Below, in pieces: positions 9,368 to 16,903 of a stretch of DNA of 34,535 bases. Every line of letters starts with the position of its first letter. Position 1 is the stretch's first letter. The notes beneath the pieces were generated by a model that saw nothing but the letters and a program-made list of their open reading frames with translations, searched no databases and was not told the origin of the DNA. The DNA comes from Bacteroidota bacterium (GTDB lineage Bacteria > Bacteroidota > Bacteroidia > Cytophagales > Cyclobacteriaceae). A program made the translations under genes and the position numbers. Location: contig JAEYWY010000010.1 of assembly GCA_023428695.1 (NCBI GenBank), positions 1-34,535 of the forward strand, in the 5' to 3' direction.

Positions 9368-9830
9368 ATCTGTTTACCGGGGCCTTCGCAACAATTATGT
9401 GCCCCCGTGCAATGTTGCAACGATTAACGTCGGCAATAATTCTCAGAACATTGTCTTTGGTGACATCGCTAATAGAGCAATGGATGTAGGAGATATGCAG
9501 AAATTAGGTACTGAAGGAAAGATTACCTCTGGTCGAGTTTTAGTGCATGAGGTGCGCGAAAATTATGAGGTACAAGTCAATAATCGACCTACGGCAAACG
9601 CACATCTGAATGGAACTTCAGCTGAGAACAGAATAAATGGAGTTGTTTCAAGTTCACTTGGACGTTATATCACTCCGGATGCAAATAATCCTAACATGAG
9701 TACTTTGCAAATTCCTATTCTGAATCCTGCAAGTGAAAGAGGAACAGTGAGGGTTACCCTGTTTAATAACAATGTTCTTTTTAGCACCGGTAACGCGAGA
9801 TCTACGGTTTTGCCTCCGGTTAGACGATGA
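9348..9830 (+). CDS. Orphan toxin-tip fragment, putative HExxE metallopeptidase-like
   Basis: This open frame of 160 residues begins inside antisense XRE sequence; genuine cassette sequence starts near 9371. No Rhs core precedes it, so it is a bare toxin tip. Residues 63-71 read SGRVLVHEVRE (His67, Glu68, Glu71), followed by NAHLNGTSAENRINGV, which supplies another His and Glu. This order resembles small zincin-like toxin domains with HExxE or HExxH and a downstream Glu, but it is not a textbook match. With no core, signal or clear start codon it is unlikely to be made as an active toxin in place. It looks like a donor or relic. The partner gene begins 4 bases later. Confidence 0.5.
   Translation: MASLVNTSVYRGLRNNYVPPCNVATINVGNNSQNIVFGDIANRAMDVGDMQKLGTEGKITSGRVLVHEVRENYEVQVNNRPTANAHLNGTSAENRINGVVSSSLGRYITPDANNPNMSTLQIPILNPASERGTVRVTLFNNNVLFSTGNARSTVLPPVRR
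9371..9413. repeat. 43-bp junction repeat, copy 1
   Basis: This resembles 20656-20698 over the same length, with identical inner blocks (CCTTCGCAAC and CCCGTGCAAT) and a single compensated one-base shift. It sits exactly at the border between the XRE fragment and the first orphan tip. Confidence 0.5.
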
Positions 9831-9834
9831 GAAG

Positions 9835-10260
9835 ATGAATAAGTTAATTTCTAATATTTTGTTCGCTGCTATTTTTTTATCCTGCGGGAGTGTACGATCG
9901 CAAGAGAAACAACTTTTCTTGGAGGAACAATTTTCAACTTATCTGGCAACGCTGGATTCTGTCGCATCTGGCAAAAAGAGGGTTCAACACCTTACACATG
10001 ATCAGTCAGCATTCTTGTATCTCATTGATGCCTGGAATCCAGGAAGCAGCAAATGGGATTTTCAAGGATTGCCTTTGTTTACTTCTGAAAGCGTACAAAA
10101 ATGGAAGGAGTGGTCTAATAATAATTTGAAGCAAATAACACTGGAGGATTTTGACCAAGCGATGACTTTATATCGAAAAGCTTTTAGAGAAGGCTCAATA
10201 TCAGACGATGAACTCGAGATATTGGAAGATCTTAGCAAGAAATACCAACGTTTCCATTAG
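9835..10260 (+). CDS. Exported small protein, candidate immunity protein (cassette 1)
   Basis: The ATG at 9835, 4 bases after the previous stop, gives 141 residues with a signal sequence (KLISNILFAAIFLSC). The signal allows either lipidation at Cys17 or cleavage after VRSQ. The mature part is mostly helical (LEEQFSTYLATLDSVA, DFDQAMTLYRKAFREG, SDDELEILEDLSKKY) with no recognised family. Gene order (tip, then a tight small gene, then a convergent XRE piece) matches the other cassettes and supports an immunity role. Export suggests that its toxin acts in, or is intercepted in, the periplasm. An alternative reading from 9772 would overlap the tip and hide the signal, so I rejected it. Confidence 0.6.
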   Translation: MNKLISNILFAAIFLSCGSVRSQEKQLFLEEQFSTYLATLDSVASGKKRVQHLTHDQSAFLYLIDAWNPGSSKWDFQGLPLFTSESVQKWKEWSNNNLKQITLEDFDQAMTLYRKAFREGSISDDELEILEDLSKKYQRFH

Positions 10261-10288
10261 AGCGTTGAGATCATATCGCGAGAATCCT

Positions 10289-10549
10289 TTATTTAACGGC
10301 CAGATTTTTTTGAATGCTCGACTTAAGTAGGAACGCATCAAGCATAGCATAGGCGTGAGACTTTTCTTCAGTAGAAAGTTTTTGTATGTCTTGTAATCGT
10401 TTAACGGTAGCTTTATCAAAAGCTGAATTGGTTCCTTCGCCTACCAGATAGTCGAGAGATACTTCACAAGCATCGGCGATTTTTTTAGCGGCCTCGATCG
10501 ACGGTACTGCTTCACCGCGTTCATACTTACCAATCATCTCCCTGGACAC
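10289..10549 (-). pseudogene. XRE-family regulator, fragment B (HTH second half and C-terminus)
   Basis: Reading from a GTG at 10549, it gives SREMIGKYERGEAVPS and then KKIADACEVSLDYLVGEG, helices 3-5 of an XRE HTH. A C-terminal tail follows (KRLQDIQKLSTEEKSHAYAMLDAFL). In-frame sequence upstream adds TDLASKSGV and then a stop, where a second, different XRE piece begins. The N-terminal 25 or so residues of the HTH are missing. It converges with cassette 1. The HTH part is close to that at 15313-15570, but the C-terminal tails of the two are clearly different. Confidence 0.75.
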
Positions 10550-10550
10550 A

Positions 10551-11075
10551 CCGCTTTTGCTGGCCAGGTCAGTTCAGATAACTTCACACCAAGCGCCTTG
10601 GCAATTTTTTCCAGTGATGAGAGTGATGGTTCAGTTTTACCGGTCTCAGTCCGGCTGTACAACGGCTCCCATGCCGATCGCTGTGGTTCATACCCGACCA
10701 GCACGACGGCATTTCCCTTCGCGGACGAAGCAGAAGAGCTCACCGGGAATGATCAGACCGCCGGGGCACCGCGCGCGTACCTGAGCTGGCTCGTTTTTGA
10801 CGCGGACTATGTATGGATACCCGAAAAAAGCGGATTCAAACGGATCACCAATGCCGCGCACGACACCAATGGCAACGGCGGCCACGAGCGCATCTTCAGT
10901 CCTGAAATCGCGATCGAAAAACCCGGATATGTGTATATTTATCTCTCCAACGAAGAGGAGACCCAGTTGGAAGTGTTCTTTGACGATTTTAAGGTAGAGC
11001 ACATCAAGAGCCCGGTGGTACAGATGGGTGATTATTATCCATTCGGTCTCGCCTTTAACTCGTATCAGCGAGAAA
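10551..11075. repeat. Constant block of cassettes 2 and 4, copy 1
   Basis: About 525 bp are collinear with 15572-16096 at a constant offset of 5021, without indels at the points I checked, and nearly identical. It contains the XRE A/B fusion and the Rhs core up to FNSYQREN. Sequence diverges on both sides: the XRE C-terminus on the left and the toxin tip on the right. Confidence 0.85.
10560..10670 (-). pseudogene. XRE-family regulator, fragment A (internal HTH piece)
   Basis: The minus strand reads LYSRTETGKTEPSLSSLEKIAK and ALGVKLSEL, another XRE HTH second half, in a frame different from fragment B to which it is fused near 10570. The ends on both sides are cut: one by fragment B, the other by Rhs core sequence from about 10690. 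A matching piece lies at 15582-15690, so the fusion arose once and was then copied. Confidence 0.6.
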
Positions 11076-11974
11076 ACACAACGGCGCAGGACTTCAAATA
11101 CAATGGCAAGGAATTGCAAGATGAGCTAGGATTGACTTGGTTGGACTATGGAGCGCGAATGTACATGCCGGAGATTGGAAGGTGGGGAGTTGTAGACCCA
11201 TTGGGCGAGAAATTTGTTGGGCACAGTCCGTATAATTACGCGATCAATAATCCCATTTTGTTTATTGATCCAGATGGTAAGGAGGTTTGGATTTCTTATT
11301 CCTACTATGATGCAGATAGCAAGACGCATAAATCCTATGATGTTCAATACAAGAACGGAAAATTGTATAATTCTGATGGTAGCAAGTTCAAAGGGAAAGG
11401 GGTATCAAAGGAAGCCAAATCGTTTTTTGGTAAGGTGAAATCCGATCTAAACAGCCTAAAGAAGGATGATGCATATGTGCATTCAGTAATAGGGAATATT
11501 GAGCAGCATGAAAAGAAGGTAACTATTACGAATAGCAGTGGATCAAATTCCGCACACCATGATTATCCTTTCGATGAAGGAAATGCCTTGATTAGATATA
11601 ATCCTGATAGTGAACAAATTACGGGTGACACTTTTGCAGACGGCACGTCTACTGAAGGAAACTGGAATGATCGAGCGCCCAGAGTTGGACTGGCAGACGA
11701 AATATGGAGTGCCTATTCCATCATAACAGCTACGGAAAGCAATTCTTACGTCAAGAGTGACGAAATGACGAACGGAGAAAAGCTGCAATCCAGTGTTTCA
11801 ATTCCTGTCGAGGAAATCGATGCGATAAACTTTTCCAATAGAGTAAGATTAAGTACAGGAGACAATTTGAGAAGAGGATATGGAGGGGCAATCATTCCCA
11901 CTCAATATATCCATTCAGTGGAAGAATTACGAAGACCCAAAAAGGCAAATAATGGGAAGGAAAAAAGCAATTAA
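10598..11974 (+). CDS. Orphan Rhs core with M91-like peptidase tip lacking HExxH histidines (cassette 2)
   Basis: This 458-residue open frame starts at a TTG inside antisense XRE sequence, with no signal peptide. Residues 50-223 are a truncated Rhs core (GYVYIYLSNEEETQLEVF, DYYPFGLAFNSYQREN, YMPEIGRWGVVDPL) ending at DPDG (224). The tip, 224-458, has the layout of M91 metallopeptidase toxins: LIRYNPD, RAPRVGLADEIWSAY, then EEIDAINFSNRVR and LRRGYGG. In the family the central motif is normally VGLAHEL-H-A. Here both histidines are replaced (Asp367 and Ser371) while Glu368 remains. The zinc site is therefore probably lost and the tip inactive, unless the chemistry differs. The next gene starts inside its last codons. 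Confidence 0.65.
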   Translation: MAIFSSDESDGSVLPVSVRLYNGSHADRCGSYPTSTTAFPFADEAEELTGNDQTAGAPRAYLSWLVFDADYVWIPEKSGFKRITNAAHDTNGNGGHERIFSPEIAIEKPGYVYIYLSNEEETQLEVFFDDFKVEHIKSPVVQMGDYYPFGLAFNSYQRENTTAQDFKYNGKELQDELGLTWLDYGARMYMPEIGRWGVVDPLGEKFVGHSPYNYAINNPILFIDPDGKEVWISYSYYDADSKTHKSYDVQYKNGKLYNSDGSKFKGKGVSKEAKSFFGKVKSDLNSLKKDDAYVHSVIGNIEQHEKKVTITNSSGSNSAHHDYPFDEGNALIRYNPDSEQITGDTFADGTSTEGNWNDRAPRVGLADEIWSAYSIITATESNSYVKSDEMTNGEKLQSSVSIPVEEIDAINFSNRVRLSTGDNLRRGYGGAIIPTQYIHSVEELRRPKKANNGKEKSN

Positions 11975-12500
11975 CTGTTTATTCATTTGGCTTTCTGGCA
12001 TCATTTTATGCGATGCGCAAGTGGGGGCTGATGATCGAGTTTTTTATAGGACTATGTTTAGTGACGTTAGCATGCACGGGCCATTTATCGTAGTTGATAT
12101 TCAATTTGAAGGGGAGAATAAGCGTTTAGAAAAACCATTTGTGGTCCTTACTAGAAATGGTGTTTTGTGGCCAATGGTAAGGGAGGTATATCACTTAAAT
12201 GACGAGAAGGAGTACATCGGTCTAATGTTGTATCTAAAATTCAGAGATCAACCAATCATATTACCAATTTCCTTTAAGGAAAGACTCGAACAATTCCTTT
12301 TATCGAAGGATGAGGCTAATTGTGAAATATTGCACTCAATTCGAATGAATGATAAGCCGGACAAGTTTGTCAAAGCTTATGTTGAAGTTAAATACCCAAT
12401 GACAGATGCGGAGAGAAATTGCTTGATCTTCGACTTGTACGAAAAAAGGGAGCTTGTGAATGCCTTCACTGAAAGTGGGAAGCTGTATATTACTTATTAG
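11952..12500 (+). CDS. Exported protein, candidate immunity protein (cassette 2)
   Basis: The ATG at 11952, overlapping the toxin end by 23 bases in another frame, gives 182 residues. The signal peptide is MGRKKAINCLFIWLSGIILCDAQ with a typical Bacteroidota Ala-Gln cleavage site. The mature part has no recognised domain and looks mixed alpha/beta (VVDIQFEGENKRLEKPFVVL, DLYEKRELVNAF). A start at 11880 would place the signal internally and is unlikely. The translational overlap with the toxin tip and the position before the next cassette support an immunity role. Even if the toxin has lost its active site, this gene remains intact. Confidence 0.6.
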   Translation: MGRKKAINCLFIWLSGIILCDAQVGADDRVFYRTMFSDVSMHGPFIVVDIQFEGENKRLEKPFVVLTRNGVLWPMVREVYHLNDEKEYIGLMLYLKFRDQPIILPISFKERLEQFLLSKDEANCEILHSIRMNDKPDKFVKAYVEVKYPMTDAERNCLIFDLYEKRELVNAFTESGKLYITY

Positions 12501-12518
12501 AATAATCTGGAGTTTATC

Positions 12519-12785
12519 GGTGTAGGTTACTTTCCGTTTGGACTCACATTCAATAAGTGCTGGCGAAACTAGGATGCGAACCCGCTACTCCGGGACAAGA
12601 TTTTTTGAAATTGATTCAAGAGACTATTACTTGAACGCCCCGGACCCTTTAGGAAGGTACGAGGAATACCAAATTGTGCATCCAACATCTCATCCATCCC
12701 AAGATGCAACGATGCAAGGAGATATGTTCCCAACTGGAAGCCCATAAAGGTTGATTCAAGAACAATGAAAAACAGATGAGTCAAT
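12519..12785 (+). pseudogene. Degraded Rhs cassette: core remnant and broken tip
   Basis: At about 12525-12555 the frame reads YFPFGLTFN, a clear piece of Rhs core, then a stop. From 12556 another frame gives RFFEIDSRDYYLNAPDPLGR and VHPTSHPSQDATMQGDMFP. After a further shift, WKPIKVDSRTMKNR runs to a stop at about 12780. This looks like the last part of a toxin tip with at least two frame breaks. I cannot name the tip. Its immunity candidate at 12786 is still intact. Confidence 0.55.
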
Positions 12786-13289
12786 ATGGACGTCAAAAAA
12801 ACGCTTCTTGATAAGACCGTGGCTAGTATTTCAATCGTTTTTGGATTTGTGATCCTTGCTGATGACGTTCGTGACTTTGTGATAATAAACTTCCTTTCCG
12901 ATAATGTTTTCTATTTAGGGTTCAAACCGCTGAGCGTTCGACTCTCACAATGGATCGGATACATATTCTTGATCATTTCGGGCGTTCTGTTTTTGAAGAA
13001 CAAAAAACTTTGCTGGATTAGTTATCAATTGACTGGCGCGCTCCTTCTTTTTGAAAGATTAATCGTTTTTTTTGTACTGTTTCAGCTTTTCTATGGAAGC
13101 TTATGGACGAATTTTGTTCTTCCAGTCGTTGGCGCGACAACCATACTTATCTATACCAATCGAAGAGAATTCTTGAGTAACTTCGGTGTTACAACTGAAA
13201 AGTGGATTCGGAGTGAGATCATCAGTCTTGCGATTAGCATTATTACAATACTGTTGCCGAAGGCTAAATTTATTATGGATCTGTTATAA
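12786..13289 (+). CDS. Multi-pass membrane protein, candidate orphan immunity protein
   Basis: This is a 167-residue protein with about four or five hydrophobic helices (SISIVFGFVILADD, WIGYIFLIISGVLFL, LTGALLLFERLIVFFVLF, FVLPVVGATTILIY and IISLAISIITILLP). It follows the debris of a toxin tip in the position where the other cassettes carry their immunity gene. It is therefore a plausible inner-membrane immunity protein left without its toxin. I recognise no family. Retention of an open reading frame next to a broken toxin is the pattern expected when immunity against siblings is still useful, but this is inference. Confidence 0.55.
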   Translation: MDVKKTLLDKTVASISIVFGFVILADDVRDFVIINFLSDNVFYLGFKPLSVRLSQWIGYIFLIISGVLFLKNKKLCWISYQLTGALLLFERLIVFFVLFQLFYGSLWTNFVLPVVGATTILIYTNRREFLSNFGVTTEKWIRSEIISLAISIITILLPKAKFIMDLL

Positions 13290-13301
13290 TGGAGAAAAGG
13301 T

Positions 13302-13475
13302 CTATTTTTTGAAGATGTAGATTATTATAGGCGAGAGAGAACTCAGTTGAAAATAAGATCAAATTCCAGGGACAAGAACACATCGACGATCTTAATTTAA
13401 GATGGGTATCTTTCAAATGGAGAAATCACATGCCGGACGTTGGAAGATTCTTCAATGTGGATCGTTCAATCCGTC
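13302..13475 (+). pseudogene. Remnant of a second type of Rhs core
   Basis: After a short DYY piece and a frame change, the sequence reads ARENSVENKIKFQGQEHID, then LRWVSFKWRNHMPDVGRFF and NVD. This is the QGQEHIDDL/FKWRNH version of the Bacteroidota Rhs core, distinct from the KELQDEL/YGARMY version used by the neighbouring cassettes. No tip follows. Near 13530 it is replaced by the other core type. It marks another deleted cassette. Confidence 0.6.
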
Positions 13476-13532
13476 CAAAGAAGAAAGTAAAGTCAATATG
13501 GAAACGGCAAAAGCTGTTGGGCTAAAGGTAAC

Positions 13533-13746
13533 GACACCAACGGCAACGCCAACCACGAGCGCATTTTCAGTCCGGAAATCGCGATCGAAAAAGCCGGATA
13601 TGTGTATATTTATATTTCCAACGAAGAGGAGACCCAGTTGGAAGTGTTCTTTGACGATTTTAAGGTGGACCACATCAAGAGCCCGGTGGTGCAGATGGAT
13701 GATTACTATCCGTTTGGGTTGACATTCAACAGCTACTCACGAGAGA
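13533..13746. repeat. Rhs core repeat, cassette 3
   Basis: Coding for DTNGNANHERIFSPEIAIEK through FNSYSREN, this block is nearly identical in DNA to the matching parts of cassettes 2 and 4. The shared core starts later here than in those cassettes. Confidence 0.8.
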
Positions 13747-14561
13747 ACACTACGCCTCAAGACTTCAAATACAACGGAAAAGAACTGCAAGATGAGCTCA
13801 ATCTTCAGTGGTTAGATTACGGAGCCAGAATGTATGATCCCGCTATTGCAAGATGGATGGCTGTAGATCCATTGACAGAGCTCACGCGTCGATGGTCTCC
13901 TTACACTTATTGCTATAACAATCCCCTAATTTTTGTAGATCCTGATGGAATGTTTGGGGATCTATATAATTCAAATGGTACCCACATTGGAAATGATGGA
14001 CTGGATGATAATAAAGTTTATCATGTTAAGACTACAGATGATAGTCAGCTATCCACTGAGCAAGCTCGTGTTTTAACTGGTTATGAGCCTGTTCTGGATG
14101 ATGTTGAATTACTTGATATAACACATGAAGAGTTTCAGCAATTTGCGGCCAACGTTTATAATGAAGCTCCACACGAGTCATCAGAAGAACGAGATAAAGT
14201 TGCATCTGCAATTGTTAACCGGAAGGAGACGCACTCTCTAGGTGGGTCTTGGGAAAAAACTTTAGATAGAGTGATGTTCGCAAAAGACAGTCATGAAAAA
14301 AAGATGTCGGCAGAACGTGCTAATCCAGAAGCCGGCGCGAAGATAGAGGGAACAAAGATTGATGCAAAGAACGTCAAGACGGAGAACTACCAAGAATACT
14401 ATAATGCGACTCCGACAGAACGAAACGGGAATGCTAGAATGAAGGATGCCACCCGTGCAACTATCAGTGGACTGACGCAACCTGATAAAGTAAGCGGGGC
14501 AAATGAGTGGAGAGGAAAGGGACAAGGTAACGGCAACAGATTTTTCAAAGAAAAGAAATGA
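13602..14561 (+). CDS. Orphan Rhs core with SleB-like cell-wall hydrolase tip (cassette 3)
   Basis: The frame is open from about 13533, but the first usable start is a GTG at 13602 in mid-core, so no signal peptide is present. Residues 1-112 are Rhs core (DYYPFGLTFNSYSREN, MYDPAIARWMAVDPL) ending at DPDG (113). The tip resembles SleB/CwlJ-type cell-wall hydrolases. FAANVYNEAPHESSEERDK carries the candidate catalytic Glu188, followed by VASAIVNR, and later LTQPDKVSGANEWRG and NRFF, matching the family pattern of NR and G-A blocks. Peptidoglycan is the expected substrate, and the exported partner protein fits that. The assignment is by motif order only. Confidence 0.6.
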   Translation: MYIYISNEEETQLEVFFDDFKVDHIKSPVVQMDDYYPFGLTFNSYSRENTTPQDFKYNGKELQDELNLQWLDYGARMYDPAIARWMAVDPLTELTRRWSPYTYCYNNPLIFVDPDGMFGDLYNSNGTHIGNDGLDDNKVYHVKTTDDSQLSTEQARVLTGYEPVLDDVELLDITHEEFQQFAANVYNEAPHESSEERDKVASAIVNRKETHSLGGSWEKTLDRVMFAKDSHEKKMSAERANPEAGAKIEGTKIDAKNVKTENYQEYYNATPTERNGNARMKDATRATISGLTQPDKVSGANEWRGKGQGNGNRFFKEKK

Positions 14562-14570
14562 GGTGAATAT

Positions 14571-15299
14571 ATGTTAAGAATATTAGGTTTTCTTCTGTTA
14601 GCGATTTCCTTTAACGTGACGACTCCGTTTAACGATACTTTAATGACTGGTGAAATTCAGACGGATAGTTCGAAGATTTTAACGTCTTTATATAAAGACG
14701 TTAAAATTCTTCCAGGAAAAACGTTTTCTGGTTTTTCTTATAATGTGTCATATAACGCACACACTAGGCAAGTGACTATCAGAAGCGGCAAGAACGTCGA
14801 AGGGACTAGCATCGAATATTTTATAGACTTCAAGTTAAAAGGCAAAGACTTCGATCGAAATACTTTCGTGCCTTCAGACGATACTCAATTTGAGTATTTG
14901 AATAGCTTCTTCAAAATAAATGGTGACTCGATTGGTTTAGGAAAGACGTTACGAAACAGTCCTGCCGAAATGATTGGACCATCCCTATTATGGTATGGGG
15001 ATGAGTTTGGATTTTCTGGACGGTGTTACAAGTTTAAGGGAAAGGAAGTTCTTCTACTGCGAGGCTTGGACTTATATTGTAACGGGCACCATTGCTCGGC
15101 ATATCAGCTGTATGCGATAGAAAAGGATGAACGGAAGTATAAGGTCGAAGTATTTAAGTCTCGTTCAGCTTACCCTTACGATTTTGAAAATACTTTTTTA
15201 TTTGATCGGCATGCAGATGGGAAACCAGAAATATATTTACCAATCAATGATAACGTCAGCTCTCCAAAAGATTTTCAAATATATACTCTGTTCAATTAA
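14571..15299 (+). CDS. Exported protein, candidate immunity to the SleB-like tip (cassette 3)
   Basis: A 242-residue protein begins 9 bases after the toxin stop. Its N-terminus (LRILGFLLLAISFNVTTPF) is a signal peptide, so the protein should be periplasmic. The mature part is beta-rich, with a Cys cluster (GFSGRCYKF, LYCNGHHCSAYQLY) that could form a disulfide. I recognise no domain. Periplasmic location is what an inhibitor of a peptidoglycan hydrolase needs, which agrees with the reading of the upstream tip. The tip and this gene are both low in GC compared with the core. Confidence 0.6.
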   Translation: MLRILGFLLLAISFNVTTPFNDTLMTGEIQTDSSKILTSLYKDVKILPGKTFSGFSYNVSYNAHTRQVTIRSGKNVEGTSIEYFIDFKLKGKDFDRNTFVPSDDTQFEYLNSFFKINGDSIGLGKTLRNSPAEMIGPSLLWYGDEFGFSGRCYKFKGKEVLLLRGLDLYCNGHHCSAYQLYAIEKDERKYKVEVFKSRSAYPYDFENTFLFDRHADGKPEIYLPINDNVSSPKDFQIYTLFN

Positions 15300-15312
15300 G
15301 TAAGTAAGGGTA

Positions 15313-15570
15313 CTAGCTGCTATAAGCTTTTCTAGCTTTCGCATCCCGAATGTAAGTATCGATCAGATCGAAGAGCGTCTTCTTCTTTTCTTCTTCCAAG
15401 TCTTCAAGATCCTGCAAGCGCTTGAGCGCATGCTTGTCGAGTTTAGAATTTATTCCTTCACCCACCAGGTAGTCGAGAGAGACCTCGAGCGCATCAGCAA
15501 TTTTTTTAGCAGCGTCGATCGAAGGCATTGCTTCGCCGCGTTCGTACTTCCCAATCATCTCCCTAAACAC
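15313..15570 (-). pseudogene. XRE-family regulator, fragment B-type with different C-terminus
   Basis: It reads from a GTG at 15570: REMIGKYERGEAMPSIDAAK, ALEVSLDYLVGEG, then a tail KRLQDLEDLEEEKKKTLFDL. In-frame sequence upstream adds RTDLASKSGV before it runs into XRE fragment A. The N-terminal HTH helices are missing. The HTH portion is similar to 10289-10549, while the tail after GEG is unrelated in detail, as if the XRE C-terminus were exchangeable. Confidence 0.75.
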
Positions 15571-15571
15571 A

Positions 15572-16096
15572 CCGCTTTTGCTGGCTAGGTCAGTTCTGAT
15601 AGCTTCACACCAAGCGCCTTAACAATTTTTTCCAGTGATGAGAGTGATGGTTCAGTTTTACCGGTCTCAATCCGGCTGTACAACGGCTCCCATGCCGATC
15701 GCTGTGGTTCATACCCGACCAGCACGACGGCATTTCCCTTCGCGGACGAAGCAGAAGAGCTCACCGGGAATGATCAGACCGCGGGGGCACCGCGTGCGTA
15801 CCTGAGCTGGCTCGTTTTTGACGCGGACTATGTATGGATACCCGAAAAAAGTGGATTCAAACGGATCACCAATGCCGCGCATGATACCAACGGCAACGGC
15901 GCCCATGAGCGCATCTTCAGCCCGGAAATCGCGATCGAAAAACCCGGATATGTGTATATTTATATCTCCAACGAAGAAGAAACCCAGTTGGAAGTGTTCT
16001 TTGACGATTTTAAGGTAGACCACATCAAGAGCCCGGTGGTGCAGATGGATGATTATTATCCGTTTGGACTAACGTTCAACTCGTACCAGAGAGAAA
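15572..16096. repeat. Constant block of cassettes 2 and 4, copy 2
   Basis: This is collinear with 10551-11075 (offset 5021) and nearly identical. The forward frame stays open through it from 15589 but has no start codon before the GTG at 15952. Confidence 0.85.
15582..15690 (-). pseudogene. XRE-family regulator, fragment A, second copy
   Basis: The minus strand reads LYSRIETGKTEPSLSSLEK and ALGVKLSEL, then a stop where it is fused to fragment B. It is the same fusion as at 10560-10670, with a few base differences (Ile for Thr in the ETGK motif, for example). Confidence 0.6.
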
Positions 16097-16893
16097 ATAG
16101 TGTTGATCAAAACTACTTGTATCAAGGAAAAGAAATTCAGAGTGAGTTAGATTTAGATGTGTATGATTTTGAATTTAGATTGTATGATCCTTTAATAGGA
16201 AGAACTTTTCAAATAGACCCTTTAGCGGATGAATTTTATGATTGGTCTCCCTATAGTTGGGCCGGTAATAATCCAATGCTAAATATCGATCCTGATGGGC
16301 AGGATTGGTATTCATTCACAAATGAAGATGGAAAACAAACTACAGTATGGCGCGAAGGGGATGCAAAAGAGATAGAGATTGATAGTACAAAGTATGCCAA
16401 CATTGGCTCCACGTATACACATAAGCTAGAAGACGGCACGCAAGTTCACTATGACCAAAACGAAGTGGTGAATGTTGTTGAAGATACCGACAAGTCTGTA
16501 GCGCAGAAGCCGTATGAATTTGGGAAAGATTTCGATGTGACAGTGGACAATCGAACCGAAAATCAAAAAAAGACGGATGAGGTCTACAATTTTATTAAAA
16601 GTTTTATTCCACAAGGAATAAGGGACGTACTTGGAGTAGAAGTGGATGAAACGCTAACGACTGCTCCAGATGGAATATTCCCAGGAAGAATTAGACCTCC
16701 CGGAACTAGTGGTCCGGATAATGGTTTACATAAACGGAAGAAACAAAGTACAGGGAAAGCTAGAAAGGGTAAACACCAAGCTGGAGAGGCCAGATATCAA
16801 AGAGATCAAGGTGGCGAAAAGGGTGATGAAAGACGAAACGTTCCAAGAAAAAGACCACCAGGTCACAAAGGGCCTTGGCCTCCAAAAAATTAG
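15952..16893 (+). CDS. Orphan Rhs core with basic, nuclease-like tip (cassette 4)
   Basis: Core sequence is open from 15589, but the first start is the GTG at 15952. Residues 1-112 are Rhs core with a divergent end (LYQGKEIQSEL, FRLYDPLIGRTFQIDPL) and DPDG at 113. The tip, 113-313, is acidic at first and ends with a strongly basic domain of about 60 residues (KARKGKHQAGEARYQRDQGG, ERRNVPRKRPP, GHKGPWPPKN). The charge and His/Arg/Lys content suggest a nucleic-acid target, but no named nuclease motif is clear. The partner at 16904 has no signal peptide and would work in the cytosol, which supports that idea. The call of nuclease is inference. Confidence 0.5.
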   Translation: MYIYISNEEETQLEVFFDDFKVDHIKSPVVQMDDYYPFGLTFNSYQRENSVDQNYLYQGKEIQSELDLDVYDFEFRLYDPLIGRTFQIDPLADEFYDWSPYSWAGNNPMLNIDPDGQDWYSFTNEDGKQTTVWREGDAKEIEIDSTKYANIGSTYTHKLEDGTQVHYDQNEVVNVVEDTDKSVAQKPYEFGKDFDVTVDNRTENQKKTDEVYNFIKSFIPQGIRDVLGVEVDETLTTAPDGIFPGRIRPPGTSGPDNGLHKRKKQSTGKARKGKHQAGEARYQRDQGGEKGDERRNVPRKRPPGHKGPWPPKN

Positions 16894-16903
16894 ATGAATT
16901 CAC

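Noticed and set aside
10688..11119. Minus-strand frames opposite the Rhs core copies (also at 13452, 15709, 18018 and 20948)
   Set aside because: They are repeated only because the sense-strand core is repeated; they are antisense shadows, not a gene family.
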